A stretch of 64,000 nt of DNA from Morella rubra (GCA_003952965.2 CM025849.1:12488157-12552156), one strand, 5' to 3'; numbered from the stretch's first letter, positions 10,761 to 22,699 are shown. Program-made: numbers and translations. The notes: generated by a model from the letters alone, not told the origin.

Positions 10761-11875
10761 TCTTTTTTTAAGTCCCTCAGTCAGGTCTCGCTTTAATGGC
10801 AATGTCCAACGTGGCAGACAGTGGCCACATCAGCTCCAATAATAATTCGACACCTGATTGATCTCCACGTCTTCACACCATCTGCTTTCCACAGTTGCTT
10901 TACGGCCACTGTAGTGCCGTTTCTCTTCAAATCCACTCGATAAACTTTTCCTGTAGCACCAGTTCCAATCAAATATTCTTCTTCCAGACTACAAATTTCA
11001 TCAGCATCCATTTCTACTCGGTGGAAAGATGAAAGCTTCCACTTTGGATCTACTTGCTTCTCCCCTTCCAAGTCCTTTTTTACATCAGCCTCCCCAAGCT
11101 TGATCTTCTTATAACTCACAAACAGGAACCCTGCTAATATGACAACCAAAGCGGATGCGATAGCACAAAACAGTACGTATTTACCTGCAAAGAACCCTCT
11201 TTGAGCATCATTTCCAGTGCAAATATTTATCCCAGATCTCAAAATCACTTTAGAATTCTGGTAGACGCAGAGTTCCTTGTTTCCAATAAATGCTTTTTCT
11301 CCGCCCATTGTCAAAAGATCAGGCTGCATTCTTCCTGATAGCTGATTTTCAGATAAATCAATAGAGCCTAACTTCAATTTCTCTAAACTATCTGGAATCA
11401 AACCCGTAAGTTTATTGCTCGAGAGATTCAGAGAGTTCAGCGAGGTGATTGAAGAAAATGTACGAGGTATACTGCCAGTCAAAGAATTCAAGGCAAGATT
11501 CAATTCGACCATCCTCGCACAGTTACCTATCATTTCGGAACTATTCTAAGTGACCTATGTCAGAAGTACTCACCGTTCCTTCACAGACGGCAAAGATTGA
11601 ACGGAAATATACGGGTGCTCGAATGGGTTAATGATTTTGTTTGGGAAATGAAGGATTCTATTTGGCTAGGATTCGTGGGTATACTTGACGGAAATGGGGA
11701 AAGACCGAACGAAGAAATGGGTCAACTGGGGGGAAAATAAAATGTTGAGGAGGTGGCAATTTGGGGAAACGTCGTCTTCTGGTTGGGGAGCTGATGTCGC
11801 CACCGTCTGCCGCCACATTGAACATCGCTGTTAATGATCTGGGCCAGACTTGACCGAGGGCTTTAAAAAAAAAAA
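10761..11875. mobile_element. Terminal-inverted-repeat element with captured gene fragment (Pack-MULE-like)
   Basis: The ends form imperfect inverted repeats of about 80-90 bp. The left arm (10761-10840) reads tttttaagtccctcagtcag ... gtggcagacagtggccacat cagctcc. The reverse complement of 11786-11875 reads tttaaagccctcggtcaagt ... gtggcggcagacggtggcga catcagctcc. Inside lies a truncated CEPR2-like receptor kinase fragment (10872-11548, minus) plus about 240 nt of unrelated non-coding sequence. No transposase is present. A clear 9-bp target duplication was not found, so the Mutator assignment is inferred. Confidence 0.65.
10872..11548 (-). pseudogene. Truncated LRR receptor-like kinase fragment (CEPR2-like)
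   Basis: The fragment encodes the last leucine-rich repeats (LNLALNSLTGSIP, LNLSSNKLTGLIP, IDLSENQLSG), a juxtamembrane segment with NKELCV, one transmembrane helix (VLFCAIASALVVILAGFLFV), and the beginning of a kinase with the glycine loop IGTGATGKVYRV and the lysine of VAVKQLW. The order and wording match CEPR2/HSL-type peptide-hormone receptors. It stops after 'DGVK': the rest of the kinase and most LRRs are missing, and downstream sequence belongs to the flanking inverted repeat. It has an open frame but cannot make a working receptor. It lies between inverted repeats, so it is probably a transposon-captured copy of a gene elsewhere. Confidence 0.8.
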
Positions 11876-12116
11876 CTTAGGATATATTAATTTTGACGAA
11901 ATTTTTAGAATTTACACCCAATTTTCTAAATTTACTATCTCAATATTACTTTTACATATATACCAGTACAATTCAAAGTTATTTTTACGACTACAAAACT
12001 CAATCGTTAATTAAGACTTAAACCCCAAAGACCAGCTGGTATATTAAGCCTTAGAAATACTACAAAACTCAATCGGTAATTAAGACTTAAACCCAAAAAA
12101 AAAAAATACACGTAGA

Positions 12117-12530
12117 ACTTCCCGACAATGCTCAGGTCGACCATGAAGAAGGCAGGCAATGCGGCTTATGCCTCGGCTGTTTCTTATGACAGTCAATTTT
12201 GTCAGGGGAGAAGGTTCCTTGCTTTGTTTGGATCCCTGAATTTTCTAACATTTTTCTTAATGCCCACTAGATTGTACTGCTAGCATCCAAAATAATTACA
12301 AGTCGTTTACCAGATTTTCTTTTAATGTTTTGACCCATGAATTTTTTTTTTTTTAATTTTATATTCCCACTAGATTTTCTGACATTTGTTTGACCATCGC
12401 AATCTAAAGATTGGGATATATATATATATATAGTGACTTTCTAACATGTTATCTGACATTTTTTTTAATTTCAAGCCTAGCCTTGAAATAGTCGATCCTC
12501 ACCCTTTTGTCTAAAATTTATGCTCAAATC
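12117..12530 (+). repeat. Third copy of the ABCG upstream repeat (U')
   Basis: Similar to 1985-2490 in the same orientation. Shared phrases include 'cgaccatga', 'tctaacatttttcttaatgccca', 'tctgacatttgtttgacca', 'agtgactttctaac' and 'ccttgaa.tagtc'. In copy A this block is upstream of the gene; here it sits beyond the 3' end of copy B, with no ABCG gene following it on +. It also holds an AT microsatellite near 12416-12432. Confidence 0.55.
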
Positions 12531-12946
12531 AACCTCCCAAGTTGTGCAATATTGCTCCTCATCGGGGATGGAGTTTAGGGCGCACCTCATTCTTAGGAAA
12601 CTTTTTTTTTTGCTAATCCATTATTAGGAAACACTCACATTGGAAGAAAGCAGGACATATATATTGGATGCATGGATCTCAAGAACTCACGACACAAAAG
12701 AAGTTGTATTAACTACTTCGGATGCTTCATACAAATGTATAACAAGACACAACGATAGTTGCACTATAGGCAGATTAAGATTATTGTTTCCCGAAATCGA
12801 CAAAATCTATAGCATCTTCGTCGATGAGGCAGCGACGAAGTGCAGAGTTTACAAACGAAAGGAAAGAGGGAAAAAGCCAAACTTCTTACAAAATACGTAC
12901 ACATGTCCAAAGTTATAGGAAGACACTTGCAACTTTGCTTCCTTTC

Positions 12947-15900
12947 CTATGAGGCTGTGGATGAGGGTTCGTCTACGATCCGTTCGGACTGCTTGGGAGA
13001 CCCAGATATAAGTGCTTTAATCATCGGCTTAACCTTTTCAGAAGCCTTTATAATTCCCCAAAACATGACCCTATACAGTATCACCATCCCAAACAGAATA
13101 GCAAGATCAATCCACTTGGAGTAGCCCATCTCCACCTGCCAAGTATTTCTCAAGATTTCGTCTCCAGTGATGGTAAGCGACCCTCCTGCTTGTTCATTGG
13201 GGAATGTTAATCCTTCGAACTCGTTCTTGAAGAATCCTTGGTTTGCATACTTGTGGAATGCAATATAATACATTGGGTATCTCCAGAAAGGCTTAGGAAG
13301 ATCATTCGGCAGCCGGAAAAAACCTCCGTTCAACATCATCACTCCTTGTATTCCAGCTCCGTAATAATTCCCATGAGAAAATCAGGCACAATACTAGCAA
13401 CGATCATCATTAGGCTTTCGACCAACATCATGCACACAAACAGCACTGATACGAAGTAGGCAAAGTGTTCGAAACTTCTTTGAAGGCCAACGAGGTAATA
13501 GGCTATTGCTCCAGGAACTATGGAGATGAGAAGCAGGTAAGGAATGGAAGAGAATGAGTTTCCAAACACATATGCACCAACACCGTAGTGCCCATTTAGT
13601 CTTTCTCGCCCAAAGATCTGGTATTGTTCAAGAATTGAGGGTCAGAGTACATTCCAAGTGCTTTCAGTATGAAAAAATAGGAGATTAGTAACAAAATGAT
13701 CACTGACCTTCATGTCCTCTACAAAAGAAGGGAATCCACCAATTGCCATAAAAGTCAGAAAGGCTGCAACAAACATCAACATGGAACCTCTAGCCTGAAA
13801 GTTCACAAGAACAGAGTTGATCAGAGAGTGTGATCTATCATCATTTTCAAATTACCATTAACTTGGAGTTTTCTTATCCTTACAAGAGACAGCTAGAGAA
13901 CAGAAAGGTAGATGTTGTAGAGAATTCTATCAATTACCTGTATTGAGCCATAGCTTGAGCCAATATCATAAAAGATAGTCCCAACACATAAACACAATGC
14001 AATATAGACTGCAAGGCGAAGCCAATAGTAGCCTAGATCACGATACATGTTCACAAAGGATCTCTTAGTCAGAACCAGGCACTGAGTAATGAAGTTTGCG
14101 TGGCTTCCCTTCTCCAAAGCTCCTCCTTTCTGCAAAACAAAGAAGCTATCTCATAATATCTCTTTATAGTCTAGTTATTTGTATTTTTATCTTGACAAGA
14201 CTAGAGTGTTTGATCAGGTAAATTTATCTTTCACTATAAATGAACTCCTATTACCTGTTGGCATATCTGAGATACGGACTGTTGAACATCTTGGAAAGTC
14301 TCAGATGACTTGTACGACTTGACAAGCATAGTAATGACTTCCTCAGTGCTTATTGTGCCTTAGACCCTTGCTCAATATCCTAGATTCAATAACCAATGGT
14401 TCCCATGAGTTATAAACAATATTTCGTCATCCATGATTATGACTTCTAAGAACAGAATGTAATCGAGGAAACTACACTTACTGCATCGAAGTCCTTGTTG
14501 ATAGTTCTAAGGTAGTGATCAGATGGATTCCTGAGACTTGGGCATGGGAAGCCGTTTGAAGCAAAAAACTGCATTGGAGTTTTCAAGTAAATATTCAAGT
14601 CAACAGCTACTCAAAACAATTCATCAGATGAGCTCAATATGTTTTAGTTGATTCTGCATGCATTGAAAAGGAAATTGAGGTACCTTCTCTGACATTGAAG
14701 CAGGGCCAAAATAAACTGTCCTGCCAGTAGAAAGGAGGCATAGGTTGTCAAAAAGCTCAAAAACTTCACTGCTTGGTTGATGGATTGATGCAATTACTGT
14801 CCTTCCATCTTGATGGGCTATTTTAACGATGCGGCTCATGACATGGAAAGATGCTGCGCTATCCAGCCACTTGTAGGCTCGTCAAGGAAGAGGAGCTTTG
14901 GGCGTGTTAAGATTTCAATGCAAATGCTAACCCTCCTCTTTTGCCCACCACTTAGGCCTTTTACGTTCCAGCCTCCTATTCTTGTGTCCAAGGAGTCTTG
15001 CAAGCCCATTTCCCTTATAGTCATCTCGGCCCTTTCCTTCTTCTCTGAGTTTGACATTGAGTCAGGCAATTGGAGCTGCGCAGAGTAGTATACCGCTTCC
15101 CTTACAGTGAGTGTTGTCATCAATGTGTCATCTTGAGTCACATAGGCCTAAAATCATGGGAGGTACGTAAGAGAAACCATTATCACAAATGGGAAATTTA
15201 TGGGCAGTCTATATTTAATGCAAATTTCCATATATATTAATTCATCTACAAAAATAAGTAACACACGATCTTTTTTCCTACTTACCGAAGTTCCAAAAGC
15301 AAGTGTTTCTTTGCGTCCATTAATCAAGATCTGCCCAGTCTGCTGCGCGTTTGAACTTAGCCTCCCTGCAATGAGTTGGGTATCAGTACCTCCCACATGC
15401 ATATAGCAGAAAGTTTCTGAAGTTCCAGACCAACATAATTAATTAACAGTTTCGCAAAAGCAAATCCCAGTTATTTTTAATATCATATATTATATATATT
15501 TACTTTTTAATACTTGAGTGTATAGACAAACCAAGCCATATATATAGATTCTAGGACACCAAAGGATATATATATTACCTGCCAAAGAATCCAAAAGAGT
15601 TGACTTGCCACAGCCGGAAGGACCCATGATAGCCAGCACGCCCCCCGGTTCAGCATACCCAGTAAGCCCCTGAAGTATCGACCGGCGCCCTCTTTTCCCA
15701 TCAGGCACTGTAACCCATAGGTCCTTCCAAGTCAAGAAAACCCTCCTTCTTTCTGGATACTGGTCCAACATGATTGTTTCCAGCAGCGTGATTTTCTTGT
15801 TCTATCCTCAACGAATTTGCAACTTGGGACTCAAACGTCCGAGATGATGGGTTATGAATATCCAAATGGGGAGCACCAGGAGTGAAGCCAGCAATGCTAT

Positions 15901-16979
15901 ATGGGAACTTGGTAGACGAGAAGCTACGACTGTCGTCTTCAGAAGCTATGCTTCCCATATCAAAACTACCAACTCGTGCAGGAATATCCATTGTCACGGC
16001 CTCTTTCACAGGTGATCTTGTTGGACTTGCCTTCGGTGTCCATCTAGGAACATTTGGAGCATAATCCATGCTATTTTCTTGTCGTGGAAGTGAATTTGCG
16101 AAAGACACTTCGTCTTCAGATGCTACGCTTTGCGTCTCCAGATCACCAACTCCTTCATTTGCTAATGGTTTTTGGAAAGGTGACCTTGCTGGACTTGCCT
16201 TCGGTGTCCATCGAGGGACAGTATGATCTGGAGCGTAGTCCGTGCTTTCTTCTTGCCGTGGAAGTGAATTTGCGAAAGGACTTCGTCTTCAGAAACTACG
16301 CTTTGCGTCTCCAGATCACCAACTCCTGCGCTTGTCAAGGGCCGTTCGAAAGATGACCTTGCTGGACTTGCCTTCGGTGTCCATCGAGGGACAGTATGGT
16401 CCGGAGCGTAGTCGACCGGGCTTTCTTCTTGCCGTGGAAGTGAATTTGAGAAAGACACTTCGTCTTCAGAAGCTACGCTTTGCGTCTCCAGATCACCAAC
16501 TCCTGCACTTGCTAATGGCCGTTGGAAAGGTGACCTTTCTGGACTTGCCTTCGGGGTCCATCGAGGGACAGTATGATCTGGAGCGTAGTCGACCGTGCTT
16601 TCTTCTTGATGTGGAAGTGAACTTGCGAGAGGAACTTCGTCTTCAGAAGCTACGAGATCTAAGTGGCCGTTCGAAACCCGACGAGGACTTTAAGATCACC
16701 AACACTATGAGGAAATTCTTCATCTAGCTACGCTTTGCTAAGATCACCAACGTCTCCCGTTAACTTGCCTACCATCAGGACATTATCCGAAACATAGTCC
16801 GAGCTGTTTTGTTGCAGTGGGATTGAGTTTAACAGAGAATGATCTCCTCCCTCAGAAGCTACACTTTGAGTCTCGAAATCAGCAACCCCTGCATTAATTA
16901 TCACGGGCTCTTGGACAGGTGAACTTGCAGGACCTGACTTGGGTGTCCATCTAGGGACACTACTCGAAGGATTATCCAT
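12947..16979 (-). pseudogene. ABCG (WBC-type) half-transporter, copy B; multiply frameshifted
   Basis: Paralogue of copy A on the opposite strand with the same eight exons: 16979-15579, 15365-15286, 15147-14684, 14568-14482, 14379-14255, 14129-13938, 13794-13708, 13617-12947. The nucleotide-binding motifs ([34 protein letters not shown]) and membrane domain ([21 protein letters not shown]) are recognisable. The N-terminal repeats are scrambled after unit 1 and change frame more than once. Exon 3 lacks a G near 14867 (just after [10 protein letters not shown]). Exon 5 lacks a base near 14360 and then meets a TAA at 14352-14350. Exon 8 lacks a G near 13359. It keeps the six-T run that copy A has lost. 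The probable TATA box is altered. It is either a pseudogene or badly assembled; the scattered one-base deletions leave both open. Confidence 0.78.
15950..16975 (-). repeat. N-terminal coding tandem repeats of ABCG copy B
   Basis: Units with VPRWTPK are seen near 16960, 16560, 16385, 16208 and 16045, mostly spaced about 174 nt, with core [13 protein letters not shown] and [15 protein letters not shown]. The unit expected between 16800 and 16650 is degenerate or partly deleted: its frame runs into a stop after GKLTGDVGDLSKA. Unit number and order differ from copy A, so the arrays have changed since the duplication. Confidence 0.75.
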
Positions 16980-17118
16980 GAGTTTGTGTTGCTGTAACCT
17001 GTAGAGAGGAATGAACAGAGAAACACGAACACGAAGATAGTCTGATAGAACGAAAGAGCGCTCGTTGATGTTGTGTAAGACAGGATTCTTGTGATTCACT
17101 TTAACCCCTTCCAAACGT

Positions 17119-17126
17119 TATTTGTA
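17119..17126 (-). promoter_or_regulatory. Degenerate TATA site of ABCG copy B
   Basis: On the minus strand 'ttcttctacaaataacgtttgg' aligns with 'ttcttctataaataccatttgg' of copy A. The T-to-C change gives TACAAATA. The duplicated second box of copy A is not seen here. Weaker expression is an inference. Confidence 0.45.
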
Positions 17127-17319
17127 GAAGAACCAACACTTGAGACATGAGGGGGAGAGACGCGTTGTTGCTGTATAACGACCGTTGAAACAGAGACCAG
17201 ACTGGCCACTGGCTTCGGGTTACTCCATTGGTTCTTTCGGTCAATAACGAGAGACATTACTTCAATCATTGTAAAAAGAAAATGGTCGAAAAGTCGACGT
17301 TGATATTCCACATACGTCC

Positions 17320-19085
17320 CGACAACTGAGAACGTTCAGACCCGGTGACCGTTTCTTCTTCTGGTTCTAAGAGAAGCCCCTTGTTCTCCCCAAACCAAAG
17401 ATGAATCGTGGTAATATTTTGTGTGTTTTGTGTTAATTGTTTCTAATGTTCCATTTCATCCATGCATCCAGATGCGTCTTGCTTTCTTCCATTAACGTGA
17501 GAGTTTCTGGGCTTTTTGTTACATGATCACCTTTCACCCAAAAAAAAAAATGTATAATTTAAAATTTTTTTATATGAATTATAAGTTAAGAAATACAAGG
17601 GAGAAGAGAGAAACCAGGGATTGTACAAGGTCTAGGGGATTCTCCTAGCTTTGATCCTTGTGAGTCCTTGGTTCCTTGGCTTTAGTGTGGAAAACAAATT
17701 TTCCGCACCCTCTTAAGAAAATATTTTAATTCGTGAGTTTTATCCTTTTTTAAAAATATCCTCTTATCAAGAATTCCACAAAATCGTGTATGGCATTTGG
17801 TACCGAAGTATTGACTGAGACATGGGTAGTCAACAATCTTAAATGTCAAAAATGAAATTTACAGGTAAAAGGAAATCAAGAGCTGAAAATTTTAAATCTT
17901 AGATGTTTTTTTAAAAAAAAAAAATTTGAAGTTCGTACAACTTTTGTTAAAAATGTATACCTTGACAGTAATCATATTTTTAGGAATGTATAACTCTAAT
18001 AGAAAAATTAGGTTTTAAGAGGAAAAAAGAAAAGGGTCAAGCCATCAGGAAGACCACCTCCCTAGTGAGTTGATCCTCAAGAGTAATTCTTTTTAGTTGT
18101 CATCCGCACCTAAATAGATTTTTATCTTTTGTTTTTCTGAGATTTTTAGGAATGCGGGGTAAATCAAGAAAAAAAAATACTGATTAATTTTTAGAAATAT
18201 TTCAACATAATAGAGTTGAATCCAATAGGATTGTCCCAAAATGTTATTTGACAATATGCCTTTAAGAGATGGACCATCATAAAACAAAACATAAGTTTAC
18301 CGCCACTTAAATTTGAGAATTTCACGTGACGTGAACGCCAGAACTTAAAGAACTACCGTGATTTGAACCGTAATTAGAAACAAGCCCTAAATTCTAAGCA
18401 CATCCCGCGCACCGCTAAACTACCACCCCATGTGGTAAATGTCATCTATAGTTCAAACGAAGATTGCCACACTTTTGGAGTCTTATGCACGTCAATATCT
18501 AAATGGAGTAAGGCGCAACCTGGGACTAATTCAAGGCTAGACTCATAACGTTAATCAAATTGAGAACATGCTGGCAAGTCAATGTCTTCAAACTTTGATT
18601 GTGGCGGTCAATATTTAAGAAGGAAAGAACCAGTCACCATCAAATACATGAAACGAAAATCCAGTAGTATTTGGTGTGCCATGCATTGGTCAACCGCTTC
18701 TTAATTTGGATGGTCGTAGTCAGAGAAATGTAATTTAGATGTATAACCCTTCAAAACGAGGAAATAAAATCTAGTGGCATTAAAAAAAATGTCAAGAAAA
18801 TTCAGTGCTGGTCTCGGTGCAGTGCACACCCGCACAAAATTGAGAAAAAAGCAATTCGCACGCAAGGAATCGTCTGCCCTGACATAATTGACTCTCACAT
18901 GAAACAGCCCAACACATACGCAACGCTGCTTCCTGACCGTCTCCACATCTACAAATGAAGGATGGTTCATATCATATCATATTAGGAGAATCTTCGTTAT
19001 TAGGAGGTTCCTTAGTCCAACGATTGCGAGGATGGAACTGACAAATTCCAATAGGTGGAGATGTTAGACATACAAGCCTCGTGGG
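17320..19085 (-). repeat. Intergenic region upstream of ABCG copy B, including inverted U repeat
   Basis: No gene is supported. The segments near 18500-18580, 18690 (catgcattggtcaac) and 19030-19085 resemble, in reverse complement, the upstream block of copy A (2420-2475, 2267 and 1885-1930). The inverted duplication therefore includes at least 2 kb of 5' flank in a diverged form. The ORFs at 18093 and 18701 on minus look like chance. Confidence 0.45.
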
Positions 19086-19392
19086 AAGAAGGGAAGGGAG
19101 CTATATACATGCCAATTTTCTAATGCAAGAGGAATTACCATATGCTTTTTTTACACTTAGCATAGCTTTTCCACTATCAGGGCACTACTAACAAAATACT
19201 CTTGACTCATATAATTATCATAAGGCTACCATCTTTTACATAGAAAAAAATTCATAACGTTATCATAAAATGAAGGACAATCGTGAACTTACAGACCCAG
19301 AAGGTGGTGATTATAAGCCTGATCACAAGAACCCAGCAATTTGAACAAAATGCATCGCATAGTTTGAGATAAATATAGAATGGACAGCTTTA

Positions 19393-21326
19393 CTAATTGC
19401 CTAATGCAAGATCATGCCAATCATCTCCGCCAACCTGTTGAGTCTCCTGATCTGATTGAATGCAACCAATCAAAAACAAGGTATAGGAAAAGATAATTAC
19501 AAATCAAATAAGATTACAAGGATTAAAAAAAAGTCCACTTGAGGAAACCAACATGCTTAAATTGATGTCATGAAGAGTAAAGAGGTATTGATTTCTGAGC
19601 ATGAGCTTTTCATTTCCCCATTCTCAAAACCACAAAACAGGGCAGAACGCCCACATAATTTCTAGGTGAGAGATCAGCTTGCCTCCTATATCCTTCCATT
19701 GTGAAATGAGAGGATGTCACGTGTGTCACTATCAATCGAGAGGTCATAGAAAGAACCACATTGAGGAAATTTTTCTAAGGCCACAACTGTTAATTGTAAC
19801 ACTTACAATTGTTTGTGAAAGCCATCATAACTCTCTCACTCCTTCACAGCCACCAGATCTATGTTCTCTCTCTACAGAACCTCTTATCTGGCAGAAAAAA
19901 TACAGGCCACCAAGGCACATGGAAGGTTGGTCAGCCACCAGATCTAGGGCTTCGCTGCTTGGGACCTGTTTTTCTTCCTTTATTGTGGCAGCAGGCCCCC
20001 TCTCTTCAAGACTATAATCAATTTCTCTCCCTCTGCCTAGTTTGTATAACCACTCTCTTTTCTATGGGAAACCCACCACAGATCTTCCAGAACATTATTG
20101 TTATATCCCACGAGAACATGGTTGATAGAGATAAAGCGAAAAGAATAGCTTTCTCTGTCTCAGTACACTGGTAGAACACTTTGAAAGCGGGCTTTGTTAT
20201 GTGAAACCCATTAAGGGAGTGGATTTGCCTCCATAAAACTCGAGTTTGTTATGATTGTAATGGGAAGCCGTCAATTTGATCATGCACATGGGACCTTTAC
20301 ATGTGCTATATTTGAGCTTCGATAAAAACATGATTGCCAAAGTAGGTTAGGTACGAATTGAATAGCAATTTTAATTCCTTTACCTTTCAATTTTTGGTCA
20401 AACATTAGTAGCTAGCCACGAGATTCCTTCATGATGGTTTATATCCATAATTATTAGGAACCAATTTTGAACACCTGGTTTAATTGACAAATTCAGACGC
20501 AAATTGGGGAATCGGCAGATGGATTAAGCAGCAACCAGATATGTGTTTGAGACTCCATGAAGCTTCACAACATTGGCTGCAATAAAAAAAAATGCCTTAC
20601 AAGAAGCCAACGATTTTTTCTCTGGTGGCTTTCAGGAAGAAGAGAAAGAAGGTGAGAGTCATGGTGGCCTTCATGGAAGACAGATGATGAACAACCAAAA
20701 GCGAAAATAGAATATTTGCGTGAGGAGGACTGCTACAACAATGGAGGAAGAGGAAGAGATGACGAGTAGTAAGGAAGCCAAAAATCTGGTGCCTGCTCAG
20801 AAAGAAAGAGCAGGAGCAAGAGCGGTCTCGTGGCTTTCACAAAGAAAAGTGTTCCAATTATTATTGACGTTCATTCCCCTAGAAACAAATGTCCTCAGCG
20901 TGGCTCTTCCTACAACCTCTGTGATTGAAAGTTACAACGCGGCATGCTCCCATTTTAAAATGAGAGGAAAAGGAGGCGCTCCCTTTCCAGACATATCTAC
21001 GTGAAACTCTAGCTGATAAGATGATCATAAACAGATACACTTCCCATATACTCCTCATTTAAATAAAAGGACGTAATCTAATCAATTAAACACGTACTTG
21101 AGTCCTCAGTTTCGTCTGCACGTACAACTAGTGGCGGCAGTGGAAGATCTGCAATGATAAAAGAGAGCAATTAAAACAAATGAGAGGAAACGTTTCTCCA
21201 TGAATGTTTATGTGCGTGTCCACATGGCAAGGAGAAAGAAGGAATAGTACCATCATCAGGCAAGGTGTCTCTCATCCACTCCTCATCCACAATATCAATG
21301 AGGATCCCCATGCTTATTTCTGCCAT
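19393..21326 (-). CDS. APC13: Anaphase-promoting complex subunit 13 (APC13 / BONSAI)
   Basis: Small subunit of the anaphase-promoting complex/cyclosome, the nuclear E3 ubiquitin ligase that drives mitotic exit; in Arabidopsis it is BONSAI. Three coding exons: 21326-21251 ([25 protein letters not shown]), 21148-21098 ([17 protein letters not shown]) and 19451-19393 ([18 protein letters not shown], stop). Joined in frame they give 61 residues, close to the about 63 of Arabidopsis BNS. Exon 3 matches the conserved QETQQ...W.DLAL end, with the split Asn codon at the 21098/19451 junction restoring NQETQQ. Intron 2 is about 1.65 kb. A non-coding first exon probably lies at about 22260-22168, joined across an intron ending near 21342. 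The gene is divergent from HSFA1. The chance ORFs inside intron 2 (19679-21004) are not supported as genes. Confidence 0.9.
19452..21097 (-). other. Intron 2 of APC13
   Basis: Unusually long for a 61-residue gene. It contains several plus-strand ORFs of 90-120 codons (19679, 19809, 20720) with no recognisable domain. A 'ccaccagatct' word occurs at about 19850 and 19936. I see no transposon termini, but inserted repeat is likely. Confidence 0.6.
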
Positions 21327-22260
21327 ATTCGCCGTCTGATTAACATATGCACACCATGACACCATTTAGGATGGTATAAGCAAACCACAATCATTCAGAT
21401 TTAAGTAAGTCATGCTAATTTTAACACCTAGTAATTCATAAAATTACAAGGGAAGCAAAACTGCTGGTATTCTTTAGATCAGCAGGTTATGAAGTGTAAA
21501 CCCAGAAGTCTCATCTTATTCAGCCAATACACCAACCCTAAGATACTCGTTTCGACAACCAAAAAATTTGGAGCAGAGCTTATATCTGCACTATTATTCG
21601 GAATTTGCAGTTGTACAATCAAGGTATAATCAATGAATCGTTTTCATAGAACATTGTGTGAAAGACTCACATGTTACTTCTACAATTTCTGAAGCTACAT
21701 TTTTCTAGTGCAGCATGATATCCCCACAATAGCATATGACTTCAACCAACATTCGCAACAATGCTGCATGTGGCTGCCGAGAAAATGCAGAGAAAGAAAA
21801 GCAACGAAATTCCAGAATGCCAGGTTCCACATTAGCCCAAAGAAAAAGTAATAACTCTACTCTACTGCCTCTACCGCATCTATTATTCTTAGTGAGGGTG
21901 CATATTCCAGTTTCTGAAACATCAATTTTCTTTTCCTGTCCTCAATACTCTAAGAAACCGAACAGCAACCCAGCCTGTTTACCCAAAAAAGCAAGGAAAG
22001 CCCAGGGGAACAAAGCACTGCCTTCGTTTAAACAACCCAGCCTAGTCGTAAATCTAGAAATTCTAAGAACCCCAAAAATTGAAGCCAAAAAGAAACCAAA
22101 ATCGAATCTAACAGAAAGGATTTACTCGATTATTACACAACGACAATAAATGTAGACAGAAATGACCTGAATCTGTGCTCAATGTTTAGATTCGAGACTT
22201 CAAAATGTCGAAGCTGAAGAAATAATTTCGATATCCCAGTTCCCACGAAGAGGAGAGCGG

Positions 22261-22699
22261 GAGAGAGAGAGAGAGAGATGGGCTTTAATTATCCAGAAAA
22301 AGAAAAGAGATGGGCTTTTTGGTCTTGGGCGTAAAGCTCTTCGGGCTGTTTTGGGCCGTCGATATAGACTATAACGAAGGGCATAGAGGGAATCTTATGA
22401 TAGGATAGCTTCTAAGGATAAAGGTCGAAAGCATGGAAAAAGAGCAGCAAGAGCCTTGCTGGCGCAACCGCGAAAAACTCCACCCACCGTTCCCTTTTCC
22501 CGAGAGAATGATAATAAATTAATACTTAATTAATTAATTAAGTTCCGAAATATAACATTTTTAATTTTTTTACTACTATTATATATACCCTTCTTGCAGG
22601 ACGCAGTGTACTCCCATCACCCCACCTTCAAGTTCCCCCGAATCCCCCAAAACCCATCCTTGCGATATATCTCTGTCTGCTAGTAGAAGAAGAAAAAGA
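22261..22699. promoter_or_regulatory. Shared promoter region between APC13 (-) and HSFA1 (+)
   Basis: About 440 bases separate the inferred APC13 first exon from the HSFA1 start codon. A GA microsatellite (about 22259-22279) lies at the APC13 side, and an AT-rich TATATA stretch at about 22580-22588, roughly 110 bases before the HSFA1 ATG, could serve as its TATA box. I could not recognise a clear heat-shock element array by eye. Bidirectional use is inferred from the head-to-head layout. Confidence 0.5.

Noticed and set aside
19679-20174. Overlapping 112- and 121-codon ORFs in the APC13 intron.
   Set aside because: Both are in the intron, overlap in different frames and have no domain.
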